Assembly (NCBI RefSeq): GCF_964355755.1
Contig: NC_092673.1
Coordinates: 16,065,001 to 16,125,000, forward strand
Source: Antedon mediterranea
Lineage: Eukaryota > Echinodermata > Crinoidea > Comatulida > Antedonidae
Reading direction: 5' to 3'
Length of the DNA: 60,000 nucleotides
Shown here: positions 1 to 11,489 of the stretch, piece after piece
How positions within the stretch are numbered: position 1 is the stretch's first letter
How the letters are laid out: every line of letters starts with the position of its first letter
Made by a program: the position numbers and the translations under genes
The notes under the pieces: model-generated
Databases searched by the model: none
What the model saw: only the letters and a program-made list of their open reading frames with translations
Told to the model about the DNA's origin: nothing

Positions 1-79
1 GCAAAAAAGTGACATGTTTAAATAATTATAGAATAGAGAAAGAGGATACTGTACCTTATTTGAAAATAGACATATTTGA

Positions 80-1520
80 TAATACTCTTCCAGTAGTAGT
101 ACAACAATCATTATTGATAATCTATACATTGTTACAACATGCTGCTATTAGCTGTGATATCTTCATTCCTCTTACCAGTAGTAGTACTATCAAAATCATT
201 ATTGATAATCTATACATTGTTACAACATGCTGCTATTAGCTGTGATATCTTCATTCCTCTTACCAGTAGTAGTACTATCAGAATCATTATTGATAATCTA
301 TACATTGTTACAACATGCTGCTATTAGCTGTGATATCTTCATTCTTCTTACCAGTAGTAGTACTATCAAAATCATTATTGATAATCTATACATTGTTACA
401 ACATGCTGCTATTAGCTGTGATATCTTCATTCCTCTTACCAGTAGTAGTACTATCAGAATCATTATTGATAATCTATACATTGTTACAACATGCTGATAT
501 TAGCTGTGATATCTTCATTCCTCTTTCCAGTAGTAGTACTATCAGAATCATTATTGATAATCTATACATTGTTACAACATGCTGCTATTAGCGGTGATAT
601 CTTCATTCCTCTTCCAGTAATAGTACTATCAGAATCATTATTGATAATCTATACATTGTTACAACATGCTGCTATTAGCTGTGATATCTTCACTCCTCTT
701 ACCAGTAGTAGTACTATCAGAATCATTATTGATAATCTATACATTGTTACAACATGCTGCTATTAGCTGTGATATCTTCACTCCTCTTACCAGTAGTAGT
801 ACTATCAAAATCATTATTGATAATCTATACATTGTTACAACATGCTGCTATTAGCTGTGATATCTTCATTCCTCTTACCAGTAGTAGTACTATCAGAATC
901 ATTATTGATAATCTATACATTGTTACAACATGCTACTATTAGCTGTGATATCTTCATTCCTCTTACCAGTAGTAGTACTATCAGAATCATTATTGATAAT
1001 CTATACATTGTTACAACATGCTGATATTAGCTGTGATATCTTCATTCCTCTTACCACTAGTAGTACTATCAGAATCATTATTGATAATCTATACATTGTT
1101 ACAACATGCTGCTATTAGCTGTGATATCTTCATTCCTCTTAGTCTTACCAGTAGTAGTACTATCAGAATCATTATTGATAATCTATACATTGTTACAACA
1201 TGCTGCTATTAGCTGTGATATATTCATTCCTCTTACAAGTAGTAGTACTATCAGAATCATTATTGATAATCTATACATTGTTACAACATGCTGCTATTAG
1301 CTGTGATATATTCATTCCTCTTACAAGTAGTAGTACTATCAGAATCATTATTGATAATCTATACATTGTTACAACATGCTGCTATTAGCTGTGATCTTCA
1401 TTCTTCTTACCAGTAGTAGTACTATCAGAATCATTATTGATAATCTATACATTGTTACAGCATGGTGCTATTAGCTGTCATATCTTCAGTTCTCTTACCA
1501 GTAGTAGTTCTAGTAGAATC
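80..1520. repeat. 88-bp minisatellite, about 16 copies
   Basis: Units of 88 bp follow one another with few changes; one has a 6-bp insertion near 1141 and one is short near 1395. Each unit carries a purine/pyrimidine-poor core with runs of TAGTAGTAC and ATTATTGATAATC. The period is not a multiple of three, so the chain of overlapping 60-64 codon open frames across it is an artefact of the repeat. It lies immediately 5' of the first visible exon of gene A, presumably in an intron of that gene. No coding evidence. Confidence 0.95.
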
Positions 1521-1867
1521 ACATGATGTAATCACACCCCACTAAAAAAAAGTACAAATGATCAATGTTATTATAGGATAATATCCTGTTGAAGTCTAAA
1601 ATTATATTTGAAAACCAGAACTTCTAAGTCTGTACTCTACACTCTTTAATATAATTGAGACAATCCCCAAATCATTTCCTTTTGTTATGTTCTGTAGCAA
1701 TAATGTCACTCGGCAGTGACAATACCTGCTAAATGTGGTGTTCACAAAAGTAAATTGTTGCCTATATAACAACAGTTACACTTGTGATAACATGCTCTGT
1801 CATAGCTTGCATCCTAGCATATAGTATTGAATGAATTATTGTTTTATCATTATTTCATTTGTTACAG

Positions 1868-1900
1868 CTGATGATGTTGGGACATCTGGTTCAAATCAAG
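1868..1900 (+). CDS. Gene A linker exon (DDVGTSGSNQ)
   Basis: Acceptor GTTACAG and donor AAG|GTATGT flank 33 nt, phase 1 in and phase 1 out. The translation DDVGTSGSNQ closely matches the gene B exon 47785-47823 (TDVAGTSSSNQ), which supports it as a real exon shared by both genes. Confidence 0.75.
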
Positions 1901-4900
1901 GTATGTTAAATTTACTATAAATAATATTTGGATAATACTATTACTCTACTAATTTCCTTAAGAAGAACTCCCTCTCACCATTTTTAGAGAGAATCATTAT
2001 TTTAAACTTTTTTGTGTGTACTTATATATTGATGGTATCATACTCATTTTTCCATTCCAGAAATCTCAGAGAATGAATTCCTGCAACTGTTAACTGATAC
2101 AGCAGCATGGTTTGATGGACTTGGATATCTCAAAATATTGAAAGTTTTATACAAAGACCATCTTTCAAAATCGAATGTAGAGGTGGAAAGAGCTAGAAGT
2201 GTTTGGGATCTGCTACAGGATTTAAGAGCCTCAGGAAGTTTGGGTCCATCAAACCTTACTATTCTATATGACACAATAACAGTAACCAAACAATTTGGCT
2301 TCCAGTCAAACGTTGAGAATCAACCTCCAGAAAATATTAAGGATCATGTAGTATCAATGTTGACACCTTTCAGACAGAAGGTTTATCAACTGGGAGTAAA
2401 ACTTACGAAGGATGAAGTATCAACACTTGCCAGGTTATTTAACAATATATTGGTAAAGACATATCAAGACAGCTGGAGTATGATTATGGATTTTGAACAT
2501 AGAGGGATCATTGATAAGGATTTCACAAAGTTGGTTGAGTTTCTTAAAGTTTTAGAACAAAATGGAATGACAAAAGCTAGGAAGATTTTCATTGATGGTT
2601 GGTTGGTTTATTTGTTTTTAGTTCATCATCATGGTTCATTGTTAAAACATATAGTACATACTGTAGTGCACTACAATCAAGTAAAAGTACTGTAACAAAT
2701 TAAACATTTTAGGATTCAAATTATTATGATGTCCCTGTTTGTCTGTCTGCTGTTATGGTTGATTAAGGATATCAACCAACATTCGGTTAAATGGCAATTA
2801 GGCTGAATTGAATGACAAGTTAGTAAAATAACAATAATATGCTCAATGAGTCCAATGGAAAATGAGCTGAACTGAAACGTATGTGTGTATTCCATGCTAT
2901 TATCCCTATCAATCAGATTGACCCAAACCTTTGGAACATAATAATAATCTGCATTTTAAATTTGTGAATGCCTCTCAATTCCTACAAAGCCCAGCATACC
3001 ATTTGAGGGTCAAAAGACCGACTCTGGGGCTGATTCAGATCTTTACTATTGCAAGAGGATCATTAAGTTGTATAAGAAAGCCACAGGTTGACAGCGTACC
3101 CATCACCACCTCCATGCCAATTAATGCACCCGGACACTTCATAAACTTGAGTTTAGATTATGTGACTTCTGCCTATCCCATTAATAACTTACTGAAACTA
3201 GAGAATGCAAAACTCCACCTACAATATAATTTTCCTACACATTAAAATCTCTCCCTGAGAAAAGTGGTTTTGTTTTTTCAGCAAGGTAATTTGGCCTAAT
3301 TGCACTGCATAACAAATTAATGTGAATTTTCCATGGTTGAAATCCTGCCTCAAATTGGGCTGAAGAAGGGAGTCTTTTTTAATCATTTCTTTTTTTTTAA
3401 ATCATTTGACCCTGCCTGTTCAAAATTGAATTACATTATGATGGATAATTTTGGCCAAATTTCAGTTTAAAAGTGTGGCCTGGCAGGATATATAAAGAAA
3501 ACATTTATAGTAGGTTGTGACCTTGACCTTTCACGGAAGCATCCACCTACGCAGAATGAAAAAAAAAAAACAAGAAGTCAACAAGTAGTCTACATAATTA
3601 GATTTATTCTAAATAAGTCTTAAGTATATATGTCTTCTGGTATAGGTATGTCTTCTGGTGCAGGTATGTCTTCTGGTGCAGGCGCGTCTTCTGGTGCAGG
3701 TGTGTCTTCTGGTGCAGGTGTGTCTTCTGGTGCAGGTGTGTCTTCTGGTGCAGGTGTGTCTTCTGGTGCAGGTGTGTCTTCTGGTGCAGGTGTGTCTTCA
3801 GGTGCAGGTGTGTCTTCTGGTGCAGGTGTGTCTTCTGGTGCAGGTGTGTCTTCTGGTGCAGGTGTGTCTTCTGGTGCAGGTGTGTCTTCTGGTGCAGGCG
3901 CGTCTTCTGGTGCAGGTGTGTCTTCTGGTGCAGGTGTGTCTTCTGGTGCAGGTGTGTCTTCTGGTGCAGGTGTGTCTTCTGGTGCAGGTGTGTCTTCTGG
4001 TGCAGGTGTGTCTTCAGGTGCAGGTCTTTCGTCTGACACAGGTGAATGTCAAGGTAACTATCAAGGCACTAGAGCAACACTCTACAGCAAAAAAATATAT
4101 TATTGTTGATATTTAGCCAGGAGTTTTTGTATACAATATTAAAATAGACTAGAAATCTTTATTACCATTCTATGCTAAGTGATTGTAGTTGTTTATCTAG
4201 GGTGTAATCTAAATTGATTAAAATCTATATTTATCAGGCAACCTTAAAATAAATAAATAAATAAAGTTTTTCTTTGACTTTCTCCAAATCTATTCCATTC
4301 ATTTCTTTTTCAGGTAGACATTATACATTAATCCTGTTTGTTGCTTATTGTTCACACAATATCAGCTTAGATAATTAAACTTTCCAAAATGTTATCACAA
4401 ATGTTCGTTTAAAGTTTATATGAATGTTTCTATGTAATAGTCAGCAGTTATCGTATAGCATATACTTAAAGACGTATTGTCCCCCAAAAACATGAAAAAT
4501 GAAGATTAATTAAATCAGACTTTGAATAGGTTATTATGTAGTTTTAAAAAAGTAAATCACTTCCGAAGAAAAAAAACGGGAAAAAATAATGTTTTCACTT
4601 ATAAAATAACATGATAAATGGTTAAATTCAACCAAAAATCCATTGGCTGGCAGCCAATTTGACCATTTTTTGCTTTAACTTCCAGTTTTTTCAGGTAAAT
4701 AATTTTGTTTTCGATCCAATTTTTGGTCAAAGTCAATAACTATTAGTGACATTAAAATGGCATATTCAACAACAAAAATTTAAAAAAAATATTTTCAGGG
4801 GGACAATACATCTTTAAATCAACAAACATCCAAACTATTTATTTTTTATTTAATCAAATTTATTTAATTTTAACATAATATTAAATGTTTTAGGTTTAAC

Positions 4901-7900
4901 TGTGTTCATACTTTATTAAGGGTTAGGGTGTTTAATTGTTTAATTATTTCTCACCATATCTATTACTTAATGAGCTTACTTTGTTGTTATTTCAGGTATG
5001 CATCATGGCGGGTAAGTATTTTCCACATATGTACTGTTATTTGATCAAATTAATTTTGTTAATAAATTGGCACTTTGTGTGTGTGATTTACAGAATACAT
5101 TAAACTTTTATTTTCATTTCATTTATTTTGCCATATAGAATGTATAAAAAAACAATTAAAAGAAAACAAAATCAATAAAAAAGAAAAAGGTTACTCTCTG
5201 CCTCCCCACAAAGGCCGACAGGATTACCAAAAGCATAAGTAAACACTGTCTAGTGGCTCTTGTCAAGGTCAATACAGGGCTGGTGCTAATCAACTAAAGC
5301 ATGTTTTCTAGTCTACGTTATTCAATTTCAACACGAAAGCAATCAAATTGAAAGAAACAACAATTTTAATGTTAATACTTTATTAGAATTTTAATTATTT
5401 AATTGTACCTTGTTATTTCTAGTCAAAAGGAAAAGAGACGTTGCAAGTTGTTATAAGGTATAGTATTTAACTTTAAATTTGAATTTGTTTCTAAAGTCAT
5501 GCATTTTTTTTTGCATTGTTTTTCTATTCAAAGACTAATGTAATTTCAAAATATAAGAAATCATTTGTCTTTTTTCCTTTTACAAAACCTATAAATGCTT
5601 TTTGTTGTAGTCATTTGCAGTATTTTAAAACAACTTAGACAAAATAGAAATCACTCAAGAATATTAGTCATTTACAGTATTTTAAAACAACTTAGACAAA
5701 ATAGAAAGCACTCAAGAATATTAGTCATTTACAGTATTTTAAAACAACTTAGACAAAATAGAAAGCAATCAAGAATATTAGTCATTTGCAGTATTTTAAA
5801 ACAACTTAGACAAAATAGAAAGCACTCAAGAATATTAGTCATTTACAGTATTTTAAAACAACTTAGACAAAATAGAAAGCACTCAAGAATATTAGTCATT
5901 TGTAGTATTTTAAAACAACTTAGACAAAATAGAAAGCAATCAAGAATATTAGTCATTTGCAGTATTTTAAAACAACTTAGACAAAATAGAAAGCACTCAA
6001 GAATATTAGTCATTTGCAGTATTTTAAAACAACTTAGACAAAATAGAAATCACTCAAGAATATTAGTCATTTGCAGTATTTTAAAACAACTTAGACAAAA
6101 TAGAAAGCACTCAAGAATATTAGTCATTTGCAGTATTTTAAAACAACTTAGACAAAATAGAAAGCACTCAAGAATATTAGTCATTTGTAGTATTTTAAAA
6201 CAACTTAGACAAAATAGAAAGCAATCAAGAATATTAGTCATTTGCAGTATTTTAAAACAACTTAGACAAAATAGAAAGCACTCAAGAATATTAGTCATTT
6301 ACAGTATTTTAAAACAACTTAGACAAAATAGAAAGCAATCAAGAATATTAGTCATTTGCAGTATTTTAAAACAACTTAGACAAAATAGAAAGCACTCAAG
6401 AATATTAGTCATTTGCAGTATTTTAAAACAACTTAGACAAAATAGAAAGCACTCAAGAATATTAGTCATTTGCAGTATTTTAAAACAACTTAGACAAAAT
6501 AGAAAGCACTCAAGAATATTAGTCATTTGCAGTATTTTAAAACAACTTAGACAAAATAGAAAGCACTCAAGAATATTAGTCATTTGCAGTATTTTAAAAC
6601 AACTTAGACAAAATAGAAATCACTCAAGAATATTAGTCATTTGCAGTATTTTAAAACAGCTTAGACAAAATAGAAAGCAATCAAGAATATTAGTCATTTG
6701 CAGTATTTTAAAACAACTTAGACAAAATAGAAAGCACTCAAGAATATTAGTCATTTGCAGTATTTTAAAACAACTTAGACAAAATAGAAATCACTCAAGA
6801 ATATTAGTCATTTGCAGTATTTTAAAACAACTTAGACAAAATAGAAAGCACTCAAGAATATTAGTCATTTGCAGTATTTTAAAACAACTTAGACAAAATA
6901 GAAAGCAATCAAGAATATTAGTCATTTGCAGTATTTTAAAACAACTTAGACAAAATAGAAAGCACTCAAGAATATTAGTCATTTGCAGTATTTTAAAACA
7001 ACTTAGACAAAATAGAAAGCACTCAAGAATATTAGTCATTTGCAGTATTTTAAAACAACTTAGACAAAATAGAAATCACTCAAGAATATTAGTCATTTGT
7101 AGTATTTTAAAACAACTTAGACAAAATAGAAAGCAATCAAGAATATTAGTCATTTGCAGTATTTTAAAACAACTTAGACAAAATAGAAATCACTCAAGAA
7201 TATTAGTCATTTACAGTATTTTAAAACAACTTAGACAAAATAGAAAGCACTCAAGAATATTAGTCATTTGCAGTATTTTAAAACAACTTAGACAAAATAG
7301 AAAGCACTCAAGAATATTAGTCATTTGCAGTATTTTAAAACAACTTAGACAAAATAGAAAGCACTCAAGAATATTAGTCATTTGTAGTATTTTAAAACAA
7401 CTTAGACAAAATAGAAAGCAATCAAGAATATTAGTCATTTGCAGTATTTTAAAACAACTTAGACAAAATAGAAAGCACTCAAGAATATTAGTCATTTACA
7501 GTATTTTAAAACAACTTAGACAAAATAGAAATCACTCAAGAATATTAGTCATTTGCAGTATTTTAAAACAACTTAGACAAAATAGAAAGCACTCAAGAAT
7601 ATTAGTCATTTGCAGTATTTTAAAACAACTTAGACAAAATAGAAAGCACTCAAGAATATTAGTCATTTGCAGTATTTTAAAACAACTTAGACAAAATAGA
7701 AAGCACTCAAGAATATTAGTCATTTGCAGTATTTTAAAACAACTTAGACAAAATAGAAAGCAATCAAGAATATTAGTCATTTGCAGTATTTTAAAACAAC
7801 TTAGACAAAATAGAAAGCACTCAAGAATATTAGTCATTTGCAGTATTTTAAAACAACTTAGACAAAATAGAAAGCAATCAAGAATATTAGTCATTTGCAG

Positions 7901-9974
7901 TATTTTAAAACAACTTAGACAAAATAGAAAGCACTCAAGAATATTAGTCATTTGCAGTATTTTAAAACAACTTTAAATGAAAGCACTCAAGAATATTAGT
8001 CATTTGCAGTATTTTAAAACAACTTTAAATGAAAGCAATCAAGAATATTAGTCATTTGCAGTATTTTAAAACAACTTAGACAAAATAGAAAGCACTCAAG
8101 AATATTAGTCATTTACAGTATTTTAAAACAACTTAGACAAAATAGAAAGCAATCAAGAATATTAGTCATTTGCAGTATTTTAAAACAACTTAGACAAAAT
8201 AGAAAGCAATCAAGAATATTAGTCATTTGCAGTATTTTAAAACAACTTAGACAAAATAGAAAGCACTCAAGAATATTAGTCATTTGCAGTATTTTAAAAC
8301 AACTTAGACAAAATAGAAATCACTCAAGAATATTAGTCATTTGCAGTATTTTAAAACAACTTAGACAAAATAGAAAGCACTCAAGAATATTAGTCATTTG
8401 CAGTATTTTAAAACAACTTAGACAAAATAGAAAGCAATCAAGAATATTAGTCATTTGCAGTATTTTAAAACAACTTAGACAAAATAGAAAGCACTCAAGA
8501 ATATTAGTCATTTACAGTATTTTAAAACAACTTAGACAAAATAGAAAGCACTCAAGAATAATTATTAGTCATTTGCAGTATTTTAAAACAACTTAGACAA
8601 AATAGAAAGCAATCAAGAATATTAGTCATTTGCAGTATTTTAAAACAACTTAGACAAAATAGAAAGCACTCAAGAATAATTATTAGTCATTTGCAGTATT
8701 TTAAAACAACTTAGACAAAATAGAAAGTACTCAAGAATATTAGTCATTTGCAGTATTTTAAAACAACTTAGACAAAATAGAAAGCACTCAAGAATATTAG
8801 TCATTTGCAGTATTTTAAAACAACTTAGACAAAATAGAAAGCAATCAAGAATATTAGTCATTTGCAGTATTTTAAAACAACTTAGACAAAATAGAAAGCA
8901 CTCAAGAATATTAGTCATTTACAGTATTTTAAAACAACTTAGACAAAATAGAAAGCACTCAAGAATAATTATTAGTCATTTGCAGTATTTTAAAACAACT
9001 TAGACAAAATAGAAAGCAATCAAGAATATTAGTCATTTGCAGTATTTTAAAACAACTTAGACAAAATAGAAAGCACTCAAGAATAATTATTAGTCATTTG
9101 CAGTATTTTAAAACAACTTAGACAAAATAGAAAGCACTCAAGAATATTAGTCATTTGCAGTATTTTAAAACAACTTAGACAAAATAGAAAGCACTCAAGA
9201 ATATTAGTCATTTGCAGTATTTTAAAACAACTTAGACAAAATAGAAATCACTCAAGAATATTAGTCATTTGCAGTATTTTAAAACAACTTAGACAAAATA
9301 GAAAGCACTCAAGAATATTAGTCATTTGCAGTATTTTAAAACAACTTAGACAAAATAGAAAGCACTCAAGAATATTAGTCATTTGCAGTATTTTAAAACA
9401 ACTTAGACAAAATAGAAAGCACTCAAGAATATTAGTCATTTGCAGTATTTTAAAACAACTTAGACAAAATAGAAAGCACTCAAGAATATTAGTCATTTGC
9501 AGTATTTTAAAACAACTTAGACAAAATAGAAAGCACTCAAGAATAATTATTAGTCATTTGCAGTATTTTAAAACAACTTAGACAAAATAGAAAGCAATCA
9601 AGAATATTAGTCATTTGCAGTATTTTAAAACAACTTAGACAAAATAGAAAGCACTCAAGAATAATTATTAGTCATTTGCAGTATTTTAAAACAACTTAGA
9701 CAAAATAGAAAGCAATCAAGAATATTAGTCATTTGCAGTATTTTAAAACAACTTAGACAAAATAGAAAGCAATCAAGAATATTTTTTTAAAGATAGAATG
9801 TATGAAACATTTTTCTCTTTTAGATTACTGGTTGGTAGTTCCTATATATATGATGGATTAACTGCTGTTGGTGGCTGCAGTATCTGGTGTGTACATAAGA
9901 AAGTGACCAAGTCTCTTACTCAGTCAAAAAATGCAACAGATGACAGAAAAACAGTACACTCTTCACCAATCTAA
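1868..9974 (+). CDS. Gene A: tandem death-effector-domain protein with C-terminal membrane segment (3' part, spliced)
   Basis: Predicted exons: 1868-1900, 2061-2597, 3646-4053, 4996-5011, 5423-5446 or -5457, and 9824-9974 (stop TAA 9972). The first exon starts mid-codon (phase 1), so the gene begins upstream of the window. Order of parts: Ser/Gly linker, two DED-like six-helix segments, an (SSGAGV)n linker, a short basic juxtamembrane stretch, a hydrophobic segment. DEDs mediate assembly of apoptotic and inflammatory complexes. The exon order and phases (1-1, 1-1, 1-1, 1-2, 2-x) parallel the 3' end of gene B, which carries Roc-COR modules, so the missing 5' part may also encode Roc-COR; that is inference. 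Odd point: with the strong donor at 5458 the juxtamembrane exon ends in a TAA, so this allele may be truncated or use a weaker donor at 5447. The DED exon is secure; the 3' exons are less so. Confidence 0.6.
2061..2597 (+). CDS. Gene A tandem DED exon
   Basis: The exon opens after TTCCATTCCAG in phase 1 and reads ISENEFLQLL onward. The first about 80 residues show DED features: a helix ending LKVLYKDHL, then VWDLLQDLRASGSLGPSNL, the usual 'DLLxxLExxGxLxxxNL' pattern of DED helices 4-5. A second, more diverged unit starts at FRQKVYQLGV and has FEHRGIIDKDFTKLVEFLKVL. Together this is a tandem DED of the caspase-8/FADD-like superfamily, about 178 codons in one exon. The donor at GATG|GTTGGT gives phase 1, matching the next linker exon; the frame stays open to 2695, so a later end is possible. 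Confidence 0.8.
2598..3645. other. Gene A intron, no clear gene
   Basis: About 1 kb between the DED exon and the linker exon. A 104-codon open frame at 2931-3245 has no recognisable domain, no splice-site support and no similarity to the neighbouring exons. I see no RNA gene or clear mobile element here. Confidence 0.5.
3631..4030. repeat. 18-bp minisatellite, about 22 copies
   Basis: Near-perfect 18-bp units (TCTTCTGGTGCAGGTGTG) with a few variants (GCGCG, TTCAGG). All three + frames and at least one - frame (APEDTP repeat) stay open through it because the unit is a multiple of three without stops. See the exon at 3646-4053 for the frame I prefer. Confidence 0.95.
3646..4053 (+). CDS. Gene A repeat linker exon, (SSGAGV)n
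   Basis: Open frame of about 22 in-frame 18-bp units encoding SSGAGV, ending SSDTGECQ with donor AAG|GTAACT in phase 1. Gene B has the equivalent exon at about 48979-49020 (ASGAGADSAEAILQ, donor AAG|GTAACA, phase 1), so I read this frame as coding rather than the other open frames. Start chosen at the first AG (TATAG|GTATG), which is in phase 1, but every unit contains CAG|GT and could serve as the acceptor. The product would be a flexible, possibly O-glycosylatable Ser/Gly stalk. Confidence 0.6.
4470..4813. mobile_element. MITE with TTAA target duplication, copy 1
   Basis: Terminal inverted repeats of about 18 bp, AGACGTATTGTCCCCC at the left and its complement (GGGGGACAATACATCT) at the right, flanked by TTAA on both sides (4466-4469, 4814-4817). 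It is about 344 bp and non-coding. Reverse-complement and diverged copies occur at 23600-23913 and 32993-33235. TTAA duplications are typical of piggyBac-type elements. Confidence 0.8.
4996..5011 (+). CDS. Gene A candidate micro-exon
   Basis: Sixteen nucleotides between TTATTTCAG and GTAAGT, phase 1 in and phase 2 out, reading MHHG plus a split glycine codon. The phase pattern equals that of the gene B exon 49941-49974, which ends QHHR. Splice sites are good but the exon is too short to prove. Confidence 0.4.
5423..5457 (+). CDS. Gene A candidate juxtamembrane exon, basic
   Basis: Acceptor TTATTTCTAG and donor AAG|GTATAG. In the expected phase 2 it reads QKEKRRCKLL and then TAA immediately before the donor. 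A weaker internal donor (CAA|GTTGTT at 5447) would avoid the stop and join in phase to the terminal exon. In phase 0 it reads SKGKETLQVVI without a stop. It corresponds in place to gene B exon 52418-52443 (LTKKDIFK). Confidence 0.35.
5612..9785. repeat. 57-bp minisatellite, about 73 copies, in an intron of gene A
   Basis: Head-to-tail 57-bp units over 4.2 kb. Variants are limited to a few sites: AGCACT/AGCAAT/ATCACT, TTTGCAG/TTTACAG/TTTGTAG, and a 3-bp AAT insertion in several units after 8550. Two units near 7970-8035 have a short deletion. Because 57 is 19 codons, the + frame stays open for 793 codons (5595-7976) and several - frames for 60-139 codons; there are no coding signs beyond this. 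Each unit contains TCATTTGCAG, which resembles a 3' splice site. It fills the last intron of gene A. Confidence 0.95.
9824..9974 (+). CDS. Gene A candidate terminal exon, hydrophobic tail
   Basis: Strong acceptor TTTTCTCTTTTAG directly after the 57-bp array. In phase 2 the frame reads LLVGSSYIYDGLTAVGGCSI then WCVHKKVTKSL, about 49 codons to TAA. The LTAVGGCSIWCVHKK stretch resembles the second hydrophobic segment of the gene B terminal exon (VTVVGYGLYVCRK), so this is probably the homologous anchor with the first segment shortened. A polyadenylation signal follows at 10309. Confidence 0.5.
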
Positions 9975-10308
9975 CAGTAGATTTCATACATTTTAAAGGC
10001 ATTGTATGGATAATATCGAAGATAGATGTGAAATGATAAAGATGTGAAAGCCTATGGAAGTTTTGACACAATGACAAATGACTAAAGATCCAGGGAGTTA
10101 TTGCCATCTAAGTCAAATTCACAATCCGCTACAATCCAGTCAGCTTTCTTAAAACAGAACTTTACAAATTTCAGTTTTTTACCGTTCCAAATTCTATTAT
10201 TGATTTTATAAAAAGAATAAAAAAAGAAAATTAGACTTTTTAGTTTGCCTCAAGGAAATTGTGTAATTGACCAAAAAAGGACCAAAGAAAAAAGAAATCA
10301 TTAAATGA

Positions 10309-10314
10309 AATAAA
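10309..10314 (+). promoter_or_regulatory. Polyadenylation signal AATAAA, gene A
   Basis: AATAAA about 335 bp after the candidate stop codon of gene A and before the next minisatellite. It is the first canonical hexamer downstream of the stop that fits a 3' end. Confidence 0.4.
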
Positions 10315-10384
10315 GTAGGTAATGCAATGCCAGTATTATGTATGTAAATAATATATCATGTTTGTTTAGCTTGACATGTCGTAA

Positions 10385-11487
10385 TAGACAGTTGTCAACA
10401 TATTGAAGCTGTAACTCAGTTGTCAATTGTGTACTCAATGCTGTAGCAGACAGTTGTCAACATATTGAAGCTGTAACTCAGTTGTCAATTGTGTACTCAA
10501 TGCTGTAGTAAACAGTTGTCAACATATTGAAGCTGTAACTCAGTTGTCAATTGTGTACTCAATGCTGTAGTAGACAGTTGTCAACATATTGAAGCTGTAA
10601 CTCAGTTGTCAATTGTGTACTCAATGCTGTACTAAACAGTTGTCAACATATTGAAGCTGTAACTCAGTTGTCAATTGTGTACTCAATGCTGTAGTAGACA
10701 GTTGTCAACATATTGAAGCTGTAACTCAGTTGTCAATTGTGTACTCAATGCTGTAGTAGACAGTTGTCAACATATTGAAGCTGTAACTCAGTTGTCAATT
10801 GTGTACTCAATGCTGTAGTAGACAGTTGTCAACATATTGAAGCTGTAACTCAGTTGTCAATTGTGTACTCAATGCCGTAGTAGACAGTTGTCAACAAATT
10901 GAAGCTGTAACTCAGTTGTCAATCGTGTACTCAATGCTGTAGTAGACAGTTGTCAACATATTGAAGCTGTAACTCAGTTGTCAATTGTGTATTCAATGCT
11001 GTAGTAGACATTTGTCATCATATTGAAGCTGTAACTCAGTTGTCAATTGTGTACTCAATGCTGTAGTAGACAGTTGTCAACATATTGAAGCTGTAACTCA
11101 GTTGTCAATTGTGTACTCAATGCTGTAGTAGACAGTTGCCATCATATTGAAGCTGTAACTCAGTTGTCAATTGTCTACTCAATGCTGTAGTAGACAGTTG
11201 TCAACATATTGAAGCTGTAACTCAGTTGTCAATTGTGTACTCAATGCTGTAGTAGACAGTTGTCATCATATTGAAGCTGTAACTCAGTTGTCAATTGTGT
11301 ACTCAATGCTGTAGTAGACAGTTGTCATCATATTGAAGCTGTAACTCAGTTGTCAATTGTGTACTCAATGCTGTAGTAGAGTTGTCAACATATTAAAGCT
11401 GTAACTCAGTTGTCAATTGTCTACTCAATGCCGTAGTAGACAGTTGTCAACATATTGAAGCTGTAACTCAGTTGTCAATTGTCTACT
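10385..11487. repeat. 62-bp minisatellite, about 18 copies
   Basis: 62-bp units starting CAGTTGTCAACATATTGAAG. The word CAGTTGTCAA occurs twice in each unit (offset about 28 bp), so the unit itself may have arisen from a shorter duplication. Few substitutions; one unit near 11379 has a small deletion. Not coding. Confidence 0.95.
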
Positions 11488-11489
11488 CA

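Noticed and set aside
2931-3245. 104-codon open frame in the gene A intron
   Set aside because: No family resemblance, no splice sites in phase and no repeat partner; length is within chance for this region.
3620-4039. Minus-strand APEDTP-repeat frame and the + LLVQVC frame
   Set aside because: Shadows of the SSGAGV frame, which alone has a matching paralogous exon and donor in gene B.
5595-7976. 793-codon open frame on the + strand and several 60-139 codon - frames
   Set aside because: Produced by a 57-bp (19-codon) satellite without stop codons; the same unit is open on both strands and the frame ends where a unit has a deletion.
10385-11487. CRISPR-like regular array
   Set aside because: Units are contiguous tandem copies with no unique spacers, and the genome is eukaryotic.
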